Source: Margaritifera margaritifera (lineage: Eukaryota; Mollusca; Bivalvia; Unionida; Margaritiferidae). Taken from it: DNA of 64,000 bases. The translations under genes and the position numbers were made by a program. Under the pieces are notes generated by a model. It saw only the letters and a list, made by a program, of their open reading frames with translations. It did no database searches and had not been told where the DNA came from. The first letter of the stretch is position 1. Each line of letters begins with the position of its first letter. Positions 1 to 12,035 of the stretch are shown here, piece after piece. Location: NCBI GenBank assembly GCA_029931535.1, contig JAQPZY010001610.1:682001-746000 (forward strand). The letters run 5' to 3'.

Positions 1-31
1 GTGTGTGTATGTATGTATGTATGTATGTATG

Positions 32-63
<32 letters not shown>

Positions 64-108
64 TGTATGTATGTATGTATGTATGTATTTATGTATGTAT
101 GTGTGTAT
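1..108. repeat. (GTAT)n microsatellite
   Basis: The window opens with an almost pure GTAT tetranucleotide run, interrupted by a few GTGT and GTATAT variants. The array is cut by the window edge, so its true length is unknown. No gene is visible in the following 300 bases. Confidence 0.95.
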
Positions 109-419
109 GAATAGGGTTTAATGACACATCAGCACAACCATATCTATATAGTGCCAAACAGTAAGTTTAGGCATCCGCAAAAGGCATACTAAACAAAGAT
201 AAAGGCCAAAAAAGGGTAAAATCCTTAAAATACAATGTTATATCTTTGTATATAGATCTAATTTGGTAAGAAAATCACCTCAGCATGACTCCATTAGTTG
301 CCTCTTTCAACATACAGGAAGTGGCATTGATCCTATTTTAAATCCCCAAGCACACGGGGGTAATGAAGTTGTGAATCGAGTTAAGTATGATGGAATATGC
401 AGAAGCGGTAACAGATGTG

Positions 420-1155
420 TATATGTAAAACACATGGACAAGAGGTAACATATGTGTCTGTATGCATGTGGAGAAGAGGTAATAGATGGTTATGTATACA
501 CATGGAGAAGAGGGAACAGATGTGTATGTATACACATGGAGAAGAGGGAACAGATGTGTATGTTTACACATGGAGAAGTGGTAACAGATGTGTATGTATA
601 CACATGGAGAAGAGGGAACAGATGTGTATGTTTACACACGGAGAAGAGGTAACAGATATTTATGTATACACATGGAGCAGAGGTAACAGATGTGTATGTG
701 TATGTATACACATCAAGAAGAGGGAACAGATGTGTGTATGTATACACATGGAGAAAAGATAACAGATAATGTATATGTATACACGGAGAAGAGGTAATAG
801 ATGGTTATGTATACACATGGAGAAGAGGTAACAGATGTGTATGTATACACATGGAGAAGAGGGAACAGATGTGTATGTTTACACATGGAGAAGAGGTAAC
901 AGATGTGTATGTATATACATGGAGAAGAGTGAACAGATGTGTATGTTTACACACGGAGAAGAGGTAACAGATATGTATGTATACACATGGAGAAGAGGCA
1001 AGAGATGTGTGTGTTTACACATGGAGAAAGATAACGGATGTGTATATATATACATGGAGAAGAGGTAACAGATGTGTATGTATACACATGGAGAAGAGGT
1101 AACAGATGTGTATGTATACCCATGGAGAAGAGGTAACAGATGTGTATATGTAAAA
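420..1155. repeat. 34-bp minisatellite, about 20 copies
   Basis: Tandem units of about 34 bp contain ACATGGAGAAGAGGTAACAG followed by a GTGTATGTATAC or GTGTATGTTTAC variant. Open reading frames on both strands here are products of the repeat (Cys/Tyr/His-rich on plus, Tyr/Thr/Leu-rich on minus) and are not genes. Variant units recur in the same order about 317 bp apart, so the array also has higher-order structure. Confidence 0.95.
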
Positions 1156-2228
1156 CATGAATTCTCTTGCATATTCTATCAGATATGACTTTATTTTATG
1201 AAAAAATGTGGGGCCAAATCATCATATTCAGATTTTATTTTCAGAGGAAACAAAAAACATGAGCCTGATCTTCAAAATGTACATGCATGTTTGTCTAGAG
1301 AGCTGAATGGAGTGAAAGATTTTTTTCTTTCATTCAAGAATTAATAAAATATTCTTCTGCAAACTGAGATGTAAAACATACTCAAAAAATGTTTGTGTCG
1401 ACAATGTGTAAAATATTTTATATACAACAGTTTGTAAAACTTGTGTAGAGCACAATTTATATTTGATTTTAACTTATATATGTTTATCATGTCCAAGGAT
1501 TTTATTCTGTGATGGGAAGAAGAGACATTTGATATACAGATGCTGCTTGTGTTCACTTATAAAAATTGGTTTATGTGGTTACTAAGCCTTAGTTGAAGGC
1601 TATACAATATCTAACCATTTATAATACATATCAAACTGCAAAGAATACAAACCCAGATCTGCCATAGTTTAATTCACCATCAGATCTATTCTTATTCAAC
1701 CAAACTCCTGCATGATTCCATGAATCTGCAGGATTTCAGCAATACAAGGTCTTGTAAATGCTTCATTGATCTCTGTTACAGAAAGAAGGTGCTTTGATCA
1801 AACTTTGTAGGACTGAAACTAGAAACACATTGTCTCAGAATTCACCTATACATTGTGCAATCATTAGAGTCAAATTATGTTGTAAGCTTGAAGGATATCA
1901 TTGAAGATCTCGTTGGATATGGACACTGATGCAGGAAGTGTTTCTCAGTGAGACAATTAAACTGTCCATGTTTATGCAAAACACATCATTTCATCATCAC
2001 ATTCAGTTATTACATCATTTCATCGTCTCTGGGAATCAAAGCACTTGTCTAAACTTTTGAACAGCCTTATTCTGTCATTTAGCAGAAAATTAAGTTTTTT
2101 ACCAGACCTTGTTTTGTAGAGATCCCATGGAACCATGCCAGAGATCTGGTTGAAGAAGACTACAGCAGATCAGGCTCTCTACCGTTTCTTTGAAATCATG
2201 AACAGAATGAAAAATATCAATCCTGATT
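1156..2228. other. no gene seen
   Basis: AT-rich sequence with stops in all frames. No recognisable repeat, RNA or exon was found. Short phrases such as the repeated TTTCATC near 1988-2025 are not enough to call a repeat. Confidence 0.5.
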
Positions 2229-2380
2229 TGACAAGCCATTATGTTTTGGTCTTTGCTTTTGTAAGTTGGGTACATGATCTGACAAGCCATTATGTTTTGG
2301 TCTTTGCTTTTTTAAGTTGGGTACATGATCTGACAAGCCATTATGTTTGGGTCTTTGCTGTTATAAGTTGGGTACATGTT
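2229..2380. repeat. 51-bp tandem repeat, 3 copies
   Basis: Three consecutive 51-bp units begin with TGACAAGCCATTATGTTT and end with AAGTTGGGTACATG. They create a short open frame with a repeated peptide, best read as a by-product because 51 is divisible by three and no flanking coding sequence is seen. Confidence 0.9.
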
Positions 2381-3540
2381 ATACATGTGCAAACTTAGTG
2401 ATATGAAAATTTGGGGAAAATCCATTTTTGGCTTGGATGGATTTTAATCCCTGCATGTCTATGACATAGTCTCCATCCGTTCTCTGTTACCTAATATAGT
2501 GGGTATTGCTAATAATAGTAGCAATTTTATGGTCTCACTAAAATTAGTAACAAAGAATAGATCCACTAACCTTTCACAACTTTTTTGTCAAAGGAGGCAG
2601 CTCAAATTTAGGTAAATGATTGAACCTGATAGTAGGAGTTATCTTCCTTGGATATTGTTGCACTGGTGGTAATTTCTTTGGTAATGTTTAAAATGTTAAT
2701 ATAGAGCTCTAGACAAGCAGCATATTTGCTTATTTTATGCCAGCAAATTGACTAAAAATCTCTAAAGACATTTGTATCGCATTTAAATTACATCAAACAA
2801 TTTAGTTTTAATTATATATTCCAAAGATGTCAGCAAATTGCCCCTTTCATAAGCACAATTCATATTTAATGATGTTGCATTTGATCAGTATAAACTTTGC
2901 TATTATGACAGGTTCAGGTTGTTTGAAATGATAGTAACATATCACTTTGAGAACAAATTCTCAAATAGAGCCATTTAATTGAATGCACCCTGATTTATTC
3001 TTAGTCCCTACACTGTTTGATGCATTTTAAAAGACCTGATTAATGTCAAGGTGACTAAAACTCAGTCTGGTATCATAAGTTTGTGGTTTACACTGCTCAC
3101 TGGATATCATATTGAATTTCAAAAAATGCAGTTAGCTGAAAACCAAGATAGTACAATTATTAAATTCTCATCTTGAGCATTGTTAATATAAATTATCTAG
3201 TAACATTAAAAAAAAGATCATTGAGAAAAAAATATATTTAGAGTAGCATTTTTACAAAGAATCGTGAATAGCAATATCTCTGGAATTATTTTCTTCCATC
3301 TCATCTTATGTAAATTAGTCTAACTTAAATCTTCAAGACATCAGTATTCTCAATATTTCATTGTTTTATCAGTGTTATAAAAAAACATCATTTATTGGGT
3401 TTAAATTCACATAGGTTTATATACATTTTATTGTAGACTTGCTGGTGTTCCTTAAAGGAACCCCCTTCCTCCACAAATTAATTGTCAGTATAATGGAAAA
3501 TCAAAACCATATTTAATTTGATTTGGAGCCATACATTATT
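2381..3540. other. no gene seen
   Basis: AT-rich, stop-rich sequence with no recognisable coding, RNA or repeat feature. Confidence 0.45.
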
Positions 3541-4425
3541 TTTATACCCTTGCCTCTACAGAGGTGCTGAAAAAAGGATTCCTTGTGTCTATCCGTCCAT
3601 TCATCCTTCTGTCCATTATAACTGGAGCTAGTACAATACTTTTTGATGGATTTCCATGAAACTTCGTAAAATATTATGATCAGAATGTGCATATTGACAA
3701 ATTACTATGCTCCAGAATGTTAAGAGTTATTGCCCTTTTTAACTTGCTGGATGCACTGTATGACATTATCTTGTGAATGTAACTGGTGTCACAATTTTCA
3801 GTGGATCACCAAAAACTTTGGTACATGTAATGGTCATCGTGCAAAGAGGTGTATTTTGATAAATTGCTTTGTTCCTCAAATTTATGTTAAAGTTATTGGT
3901 CTTTTTTAATATTGACAAATCACCTTTTTTACTTGGAGCTGGATGTAGTTGTATGACAGAATCTTGTGAATGCAACTGCTGAGTGGATCACCATGAAACA
4001 CTAATATCTGAAGATGCACACATCGACAAACTTTGCCCACACATTTTTTTAAAATGTTCTTGTCCTCTGTCTCTCATCAGGATGCAGTGTATGTTAGAAT
4101 CTTGTGAATGTAACTTCTCTGGTAGCTTTTGATAGATCAGTGTGAAATTTGGTACCTATTATGGTCATCATCTGAAGATGTGCATATTAATAAATCACTA
4201 TGCTCCCACTATTTTTGTAAGATACGTTACCCTTTTTGACTTGTAGCTGGATGCAATATATGACAGAATCTTGTGAATGCAATTAACTTTAGTAGTTTTC
4301 AGTGGATTAATGTAAAATTTAGTTACATAATATGGGGATGTTCATGCTGACTAATCATAGTACTCACATCATTGTTTGGAAGAGTTATTGCACGTCTTAA
4401 GTTACAGCAGGTTGTAAAATATGAC
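3541..4425 (+). repeat. interspersed repeat with ~165-bp satellite units
   Basis: It begins with CTTGCCTCTACAGAGGTGCTG and a 'CCGTCCATTCATCC' stretch, then holds about five diverged units of roughly 165 bp starting near 3724, 3891, 4052, 4217 and 4380. Each contains versions of GTTATTGCCCTTTTT, CTGGATGCAGT and GACAGAATCTTGTGAATG. Bivalve genomes carry many satellite-bearing dispersed repeats of this general style; assignment to a named family would need a repeat library. Confidence 0.75.
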
Positions 4426-4427
4426 AG

Positions 4428-4620
4428 AATCTCATGAACTCAATTAGTCTTGAAGTTATTGATGACAGAATCTTGTGAACTCAAATTGTCATGAAGTTGT
4501 TGATGACAGTATCTTGTGCACTCAACTGGTCATGAAGTTGTTGATGACAGAATCTTGTGAACTCAACTGGTCATGAAGTTGTTGATGACAGAATCTTGTG
4601 AACTCAACTAGTCATGAAGA
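4428..4620 (+). repeat. ~41-bp tandem repeat, about 5 copies
   Basis: Units read TGATGACAGAATCTTGTGAA followed by CTCAACTGGTCATGAAGTTG. The phrase GACAGAATCTTGTGAA also occurs inside the adjacent 165-bp units, so this short array probably arose by local amplification of part of the longer unit. Confidence 0.9.
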
Positions 4621-5784
4621 TGATGATGGATTTTTGTCCTATTTGGTACATATTATGCTTATTATCTGAAGATTTGCATATAACATACGTAATAACTAAA
4701 AGCAAGCAAACAAGGTTATTGGTGTTTGTTTTTTAAACAAGGGTTGCTTGGACAACTGTGGCTTTTCAAGAGGAAAAAAACCCTAAAATTGCAGTTTAAC
4801 GGCTTAGTGCATATAATTCCTAACTTTGCTGAATGGTGTTCAGATGTACATTTTTATTATTCTAAAAATATATTTGATCCACTAGTATTTCATGTACAGA
4901 CTCCACTTGGCAACTATGTAATTTTTATGCCATGATTTTGACTGCAATATAGTATTAAAAAGAAGAAGAAACTTTATTAGAGAGAAAAGGAGCACATAAA
5001 GTTTATAAGCTGGAGTAAGTTAATATAAGAATAAGAAACCTGTAATTTTATGTGAAAATTGCAAATGATTATTACTTCTGAAGCTTAATAATCATGTACT
5101 GCATTTGTTTCAGTTATTGTACTTTAGTTAATTGGCAGTAAATTTTGATTATATGTATTATCAAATGGTGTTAAGTGATGTATGCAATAGTTTGAAAGGA
5201 TACACTTTATCAGCACACATTACAACAAGCACAATTATTAACTTTGCTGAAGTATTTAGATGTACGCATTGGCTTTAATACTAGCCAAGATATTTGCTTC
5301 ATTGTATAGATTTCTGAGTGAGAAGATGGGTAGAATATCCAAAGCCCATATCATGGGATTAATTAGTTAGATATAGACAGAGCTAGAACTACTTGTGACA
5401 TTTTTAATTAATGTGATCTTTATTCAAATGGGCTTTTTTCATGCACTCACACACAATAAATGAAACAAAAAACCCACAGGGAAAAATTCTAATTCTAGCT
5501 CTACCTATATAAATCTACTCTAGCATAGCTGCTGAGCACTGAATGGAATGCAAGCACAGTGAGCACAAAATAATTTAAAATTACTTATAAATCATAATTA
5601 ATGGCTCAAATGTTCATTTTCAAAAATTTAACTGTTTTTAGAAGGTTGATAGAAATATTTCATGAGTTTAACATAAAAGCAACAATCTCAGTATCAGAGA
5701 TAAAATGTACTTATTTTCAAGTTTGGATGAGATAAAAGTGTTTAAAGCTAGTTGTGTTACAAAATAACATACAAGAGAGTACAA
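4621..5784. other. no gene seen
   Basis: AT-rich sequence. A 69-codon open frame at 4726-4935 has no recognisable motif, no repeat relatives and no splice context, so it is not called as a gene. Confidence 0.4.
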
Positions 5785-6110
5785 ATGTTTGGTTTGTTGA
5801 TTTCAAACATCAGAAAAGATATCCTGCATAGTTTTAGAAAATATGCAGATTTTCAGATTACTTTAATTGATGATAACATTGAACTAAGTAGCAATAGCTT
5901 TGAAGGTAAGATGGTCACACCACTGTAGTACAAAGAAGGAATAAATTATGTATTTGATGTGGGTAAATACACACATTTGTAATCAGTTCAGTTTACTGTA
6001 CAACTTCATGATCTTGTAAATATACAAGGTCGCTCTGCCATGATTAAAGAAAAAACATCGAATTTAGGGAAAACAAAGTTCAGTTCAAAACAGCACATGG
6101 TGACTCGGTG
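5785..6110 (+). pseudogene. broken reading frame next to Polinton integrase relic, function unknown
   Basis: From the ATG at 5785 one frame stays readable for about 108 codons with only two internal stops (near 5925 and 5981). This is better than the surrounding noise. The product is not recognised. It lies just upstream of, and on the same strand as, a decayed Polinton-type integrase, so it may be a remnant of another gene of the same element. That is inference from position only. Confidence 0.35.
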
Positions 6111-6269
6111 TTTGAAGTAGATGTTTTTGAATCAACCATAGAAATTACAAAATTTGACATAAATCTGAAATCATTATTACGTTTGAAAATAGTAAAGAAA
6201 TGTAACAAAATTTTAAAAATTAAATGTACCTGTTTTTATTCTGTTTTAAATGACCAACAAATAACAGTA

Positions 6270-6900
6270 TTGAGGACATCTTTACTACGATCCTAAAAGT
6301 CCAGTTGCTTACACCGGTATCAGTCAATTGTTGGAATTAATTAAAAGACAAAATATAAAACACAGGATTGAAAGAATGGTTAACTGAACAAACAGCCTAC
6401 TAATTACACAAGCAAGTGAGAAAAAGATTTCACAACAAAAGTTTTCATGTAGCTGAACAGTGGCAGGCAGACATTGTTGACATGCAAGCATATGAAAATG
6501 CAACAATGGATACAAATGCATCTTGACATTGTCTGCAAATTTGTTTGAGCTGAAAGCGTAAGAAAAGGAAATGAAATACAATAAGCTTTCAGAGAAATCT
6601 TCGAAGAGCAAAAGCCTGAAAAGATACAGTTTGATGAACAAAAGGAGTTTACAAGAGGAAAACTACGGATTAGCTGGAAAAGGAAAACTTAATATTTTTC
6701 AGCTTATTTAGAAAAAAAAAATCATCAGTAGTGGAAAGATTAAACAGAACTGTCAAGGCTAGAATGTGGAAGTATTTCTCTCAAAATGAAACCAGAAAAT
6801 GGATTAACGTTTTACCTAAGGCTAATTGATGGTTACAGTAACACTCATCACACATCAATAGACATACAGTCAGCTGTAAAATATTGCAAATGCAACATAT
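6270..6900 (+). pseudogene. Polinton/Maverick-type integrase relic, copy 1
   Basis: Translated across several stops and frameshifts, this stretch keeps landmarks of the retroviral-type DDE integrase carried by Polinton/Maverick elements, often annotated in invertebrates as F54H12.3-like. In order these are an N-terminal SYTG-like phrase near 6310, a WQADIVDM start of the catalytic core at about 6462, a phrase around the second acidic residue near 6610, and SSVVERLNRTVKARMWKYF near 6730-6785. Such integrases insert linear element DNA into chromosomes. The reading frame is destroyed in many places, so it cannot be active. It is followed by a second, partly overlapping copy. Confidence 0.7.
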
Positions 6901-6943
6901 AAAAACTGATAAAGGAATGAAAAAGGAAATCGAAAGGACCAGA

Positions 6944-7055
6944 GTTGCAAACATTGTGTAAAAGAAACGAGGTTAAAGTTATTACTGTAACAGTAGAGGA
7001 AAGTGAAATGATTAGAGAAATGAACAGTTAATGAACTATTGAGCGAGTACTGTTC
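6944..7055 (+). repeat. direct repeat, copy 1 of about 110 bp
   Basis: This block contains GTTATTACTGTAACAGTAGA, ATGATTAGAGAAATGAACAG and CAAGTACT-like phrases. It is clearly homologous to 8312-8425. It sits exactly between the two integrase relics, which suggests a tandem duplication followed by loss of the middle of the first unit. Confidence 0.85.
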
Positions 7056-7059
7056 AATG

Positions 7060-7690
7060 CTGGCAGGCAAACATTGTTGACATGCAAGTATATGAAAATA
7101 CATCAGTGGATACAAATACAACTTGACATATATTTTCTCCAAATATGCTTGTACTGAAAGAGTGAAAAAGGAGATGAAATACAATAAGCTTTCAGAGAAC
7201 TCTTCAATGTGCTAAAGCCTGAAAAGATACAGTTTAACAAAGGAAAAGAGTTTTACAACAGGAAAGTTAAAACACTCAATACTTTTCAACTTATTTAGAC
7301 AGAAAAGTAGATGTAGTGGAAAGATTCAACAGAACCTTAAAACCTGTAATGTTGAAGTTTTTCATTCAAAATGAAACCAGCAAATAGGTTGACTTTTTAC
7401 AAAAGATAATTGATGGTTACATTAACAATCGTTGTACCACAATAGACAGGACTCCAATCCAAGCAAGCAAAGAGGAAAACTTATTTACAACTAAAAACTT
7501 CTACAGAGAGGTTAAACAGGGTATATTTTTAGAAGAAGATTTATTTTTATATGACGAACAAGGTGACATGTACAAAGTTGACAAGATTTTAAACTGATGA
7601 ATAGTACTCATTAAGTGGAAAGGTTATGATGAATCATTTAACAATTGGGAACAGCAGAAAACATTGTGCCATTACATGATGTGCCAGAAG
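7060..7690 (+). pseudogene. Polinton-type integrase relic, copy 2, with chromodomain remnant
   Basis: A second copy of the same decayed integrase begins at the WQA(N/D)IVDM phrase near 7062. It includes a VVERFNRTLK-like segment near 7318-7350 and continues past the core to a C-terminal chromodomain-like segment at about 7570-7652 (IKWKGYDESFNNWE, after two stops). In the F54H12.3-like family a chromodomain commonly follows the catalytic core and is thought to guide target choice. Stops and frameshifts are frequent. Its relation to copy 1 shows that part of an integrated element was duplicated before decay. Confidence 0.7.
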
Positions 7691-9135
7691 CTGCATAATA
7701 GCAATATTAAGGTGGATGAAAACTGGAATTTCTGAAATACAACAAGCTTATGGAATGTGACAGATTTAGAAGAAATCAACGCATTAGAAACTGAAGAAGT
7801 TAAAACATGAACATCATGCAGATTTGTACTGATCACAAAACCAGGGGGGGGGGGGGAATACCCCTCCAAAACATAACTGGTAAACAACAAAATGGTTCGA
7901 ATGAAAAATGTGACAAGGCTGCTACATTATAGACAGTGTCCTAGAAAGGTATTAAATGACAACACTGAGGAAATGAAAGGAGATAACATTCAACAATATA
8001 AAGTTGTTTCTCCCTACAGCTAAAAAAGGCTGAAAAACAAAACAATACAATGTAAAAGACAACAAGTTGGTACACAAAGACGGTATAGCAGTGATTCGAG
8101 CAACTGCACCTTAAACTATGCATTTTTCCATTACAAATATTTTACCATCAACGATTTAACAGGTCAAATATTGAATAAGAAGAATCGCCTCAAAATTAAC
8201 CAAAATCAGTTGATTTGGGAAGAAGTTGTACTCGATATGCATGAAGTAAAAACCAGTACACCTTTAACAGCGTGTAGATACGTAAGTTTTGAAGATACAA
8301 TTGTTCCAGCGGTTGTGTAAGGGAAACGAGATTAAACTGTTATTACTGTAACAGTGGAGGAAATGAAATGATTAGAGAAATGAACAGAAAATGGACTATG
8401 GAGCAAGTACTATTCAATATTGGAGAACATTGTCGGCTGATGAAATGAATTCTTTGTTAGACAAGTGTGCTTACTGGCTGGACATAATTTATTCTGCAAG
8501 ATAGCACTCGACTAACAGATGAAGGAATAGCTTCACTGAATCAGAGGGTAAGGTCTTATGTAATATGCATATTAGGTGCACAAACACAAAATGGAACGTA
8601 TATTACCAGTACTCAGTCTGTTGCAGACGTATCAAACACTGTTTAAAAGCTAAGCTATTAATTTTAGGACAGCATGGTTACAACAGAGATGAAAACATAA
8701 TGGTACAGTTTCAGCAGTATGATGATGGTAGCTTTATAGTGTCGATTGACATGGTTATCGGTACTCTTGTTGGATATGGTGACTCGTTTTAACTTGAAAT
8801 AAACCCTAGCATCAATACCGAGGTATTCCAAAGGCTGATTAGTAATTGTGACAGTACAACAAGAAATTGTTGAGGATAAAAAGAAGACAAAGTGATGAAA
8901 AATTATGTAAAGAAGGAAGATTATGATGATTATAATTCTTCAAAATACCACACCACTTGCAATGACGTTCCTACTGTCAGGTCTGCCAGTGAGATTAGAT
9001 AGTTGGATGTTCAATAACACATGGCAATTAAGAAACAAAAAATCAATATTGACCATGAAATATATGAACAATCATTATATCGATAATACTGCTTGCAGGG
9101 GGTGCTATAGTTTAATTTTTGACAGGTTATGAATC
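7691..9135 (+). pseudogene. decayed reading frames of probable Polinton remnant
   Basis: Broken plus-strand frames continue after the integrase. One runs about 8104-8320 with only a few interruptions, and others run 8565-8792 and 8923-9132. None shows a domain I recognise. A poly-G run at 7845-7857 and the second copy of the 110-bp direct repeat interrupt the segment. Position and strand fit further genes of the same old element, but no capsid, ATPase or polymerase motif could be read here. Confidence 0.35.
8312..8425 (+). repeat. direct repeat, copy 2 of about 110 bp
   Basis: Homologous to 6944-7055, sharing GTTATTACTGTAACAGT and ATGATTAGAGAAATGAACAG in the same order. It is the downstream partner of the duplication that also produced two integrase relics. 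Confidence 0.85.
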
Positions 9136-9984
9136 TTTAACTCTGCTAGATGCTTTGTTTACACCTTAAATCACCAATGCAAAAAAAAAAAAAATTTAAA
9201 AATTATAAAACAAGTAATATGACGTGATCAGCCATGGGGAAATAAATTGACCAGCACTCTTTAATTACCAACTTATTGGACTGCCAATAATGCCAGGTAT
9301 TGCTACTGCTACTTGTTTTGTTAACTCAAACATTTCCGATTTTGTCAAAAAATTATTTGCTCTAAGTCGGACGTTGATTAGGTGGCGTTGGAGGGGCAGG
9401 AGGAGATGGAGTCGGATATAATATATAGTGTGACATCATTAATTAAGAGATTTGTTCCAATGGACAACTTGGTTTACAAACTGAAAGCTGACTACATGAC
9501 TTAAAATGGAATTAGATATAGCACTTGGTTTTTGTCATTTAAGCTCAGTTTACCAATGTCTGTATTGGGTGCTGTTTAATGACTTTCAAACATATGAATT
9601 TCAAAACGCCAACAAAAAAGGAGGAAATAGAAAATGTAGAAAAATGCTTGATAAATAAATGTGTACTGGTAGCTTTACTATCGATGCATTTGTGTCATTA
9701 ATGACAATAGTTACAATAGATGTTTTTACGGAAGTAGACGCTTTTTATGAAATAAGTCGATAATGAAAAACAGACTAGACAGTACTGTTTAAAATCTCAA
9801 TGATGGAGTTAGGTAGCTTGAATGATTCAACGTGTTCTTCAGCTCTTTGATCTCTATTCTATGAGGCATTTTATTATGTGTATGCGCCTGCCAAGAGGCG
9901 GAATGTATCATGTTATAATGTTTGTCTGTCCAGGCGTTCTCTGTTTCGTTTCTGCACAATAACACGAGTTCTCCACCATCTACA
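9136..9984. other. no intact gene
   Basis: A poly-A run lies at 9180-9194. Short plus-strand frames broken by stops extend to about 9760 and may be further element debris. Nothing is recognisable. Confidence 0.35.
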
Positions 9985-10880
9985 GTTGCGAGACTTGTGG
10001 ATGGCTTGCACTTGGAGTAATGAAGAAGCCTATTGATTTTGGGGTCAAAGGTCAAGGTCACTGACTGAAAAAAGAAAAATTGCTTTCCCACAATTACATT
10101 AGTTCTACATTACAAACCGAGATGATACTATTTGGAGTAAGTAAGAAGTCTGTCGATCTTGGGCTGAAAACGTCAAGAGTCTAGGTCACTGACTGAAAGA
10201 AAAATGTGGTTTCCGCACAATGATATTAGTTGTATATCACAGACCTGGACCAAACGTTATGGATCGCTTCCACTTGATGCAAGGAAGAAGCCAATTGATT
10301 TTGGGGTCAAACGTCGAATGTCAAGGTCACTTTGACAGAAAGAAGAACAAATTTCACACAACTTCAGTTGTACATCACGGACCTGGACTAAAGTTTGTGG
10401 ATGACTTGCACTTGGAGAAAGAAGAAGCCTGTCGATTTGGGTGTCAAAGGTCACTGTCGCTGTGCCTGAAAAATGAAAAATGGGTTCTGCACACATTTCA
10501 ATTCACGACCATGTATCTTCACCAAAGTTTGTGGATGACTTTGGATAGGAAAGAAGCCTATTGATTTTGAGGTCAGAAGGTCAAAGTCACTGACTAAGAA
10601 AAAAAGTTTTATATTAATTTAGGTTTAGTACCTTGACCAAAGCCTATTTATTTGGGGGTCAAAGGTCAAGGTCATTGTGACTCAATAATGGGCAGTATAA
10701 CTAGAATAAGTTCCTTTGGTCAATAAAGAAACCTATAGATTTTGGTGTCTACAAATCAAAAGACATGATCGTGGTAAGTCTAATAAGAAAATAATGGTTT
10801 CTGTAAAGTAACTTTAGTTCAAGACCGTATACCTTGACCAAAGTCATTGAGACCTGTTGGACGATACTTTTCGGAGTCAA
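9985..10880 (+). repeat. satellite-like array, ~115-150-bp units
   Basis: About seven diverged units share GAAGAAGCCTATTGATTTTG, GGGGTCAAAGGTCAAGGTCA and ACCTGGACCAAA-type phrases. Examples start near 10005, 10130, 10267, 10407, 10520, 10640 and 10715. Short open frames inside are repeat by-products. Confidence 0.85.
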
Positions 10881-11189
10881 CCATTCCCTGCTAGTGCCTA
10901 CATAGAGGAATATTAAACACAGGACAAGCATATAATGTACCGTTTACGGTACTCTTGTTGATATGTATTCACTTGCTTGTGACCAATGAAATCATTTTCT
11001 TTGTTGTTCATGATCAGACTAATCAAGTGATCAAAACTGAATGAAATGATCAATATGAAACTAGGTTGTCATCATGTACACTTCCACTTTTTGTAAAATG
11101 TCAGCATTTACTGTTGAAGTCAATAGATGGAACACCAAGTATTTTTGATCGCATGTCCAATTTGATTTTAGCTCTACAGGTCATAAACT

Positions 11190-12035
11190 AGAAGAGCTTA
11201 TGAGATGATCTGCTGTCCGTCGTCTGTCGTTCGTCCGTTAACATAAGTGTGTTATCTATACTCCTAAACTACTTGGAGGATTGCCATGAAACTTTGCTCA
11301 CACATTCAAATGAACATGGTGCTGCTTGAACATCAAATATGGCCACCACAGCGTCTGTCTTGAAAATCTTGTTGTTGCTATTTCTCCTGATGGGATGGTC
11401 ATATCAACACGGCGTTTAAACTGAAATACTTCCTATGATGTCTAGTTGGTCCTAAATGAAAATAGTTCTGCTTAGACATCTAGTATGGCACCCTTGGAAA
11501 CCACCGTGAAAATCTTGTTTTTATTGCTACCTCTCCTGAGTGGAAAGACATGTTGACATGGGGTTTTCACCAGGAGACTTCTTATGATGTCTGGTTGGTA
11601 GTAAATGAAAATGGTTCCGCTCAAACACATATTAATTCCAAGTTTTAGTTGGGCCTAAATAAAAATGGTGCCGATCTGACGTCCAATATGGCTTCCGCTG
11701 CATCCATCTTGAACATCTTGTTATTGCTACTTCTTCTGAACGGAAAGTCATATCGACATGGGGTTTCGAAAATCGCTGCTCATTCTGAATGGATGATCAT
11801 ATTGGCATGGAGTTTTCACCAAAGGTCTTCTAATATGTATATTTTGTTCTATATGAAAATGGTATCGATCTTACATCAATTTTGGCCACCACAGCAGCAA
11901 ATTTGAAAATGTTATCGCTCAAGAATATCAGAGATGGTTTCAATACTCGGCAGTAAAAAAAGAAGAAAATGTCTTATCTTCAATTACTAGAAATTCTTTT
12001 TGGACAGTACAGCGTCAGTCCTCGAGTATACATGT
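11190..12035 (+). mobile_element. satellite-bearing interspersed element, copy 1
   Basis: It starts with AGAAGAGCTTATGAGATGAT and a 'CGTCCGTTAACATAAGTGTG' stretch. It then has several diverged ~145-bp units (TCTAGTTGGTCCTAAATGAA, CCAATATGGC, TGAAAATCTTGTT, GGTTTTCACC). It ends with a unique tail containing CAAGAATATCAGAGATGGTT and GGACAGTACAG. The same start, unit and tail recur at 33890-34885 and inverted at 40695-41990, so this is a dispersed element and not a simple local array. Bivalve pearl-like and Helitron-derived elements with internal repeats are known parallels; family identity is not established. Confidence 0.8.

Noticed and set aside
415..1172. Several overlapping frames of 60-115 codons on both strands
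   Set aside because: They are translations of the 34-bp minisatellite; peptide periodicity follows the DNA repeat.
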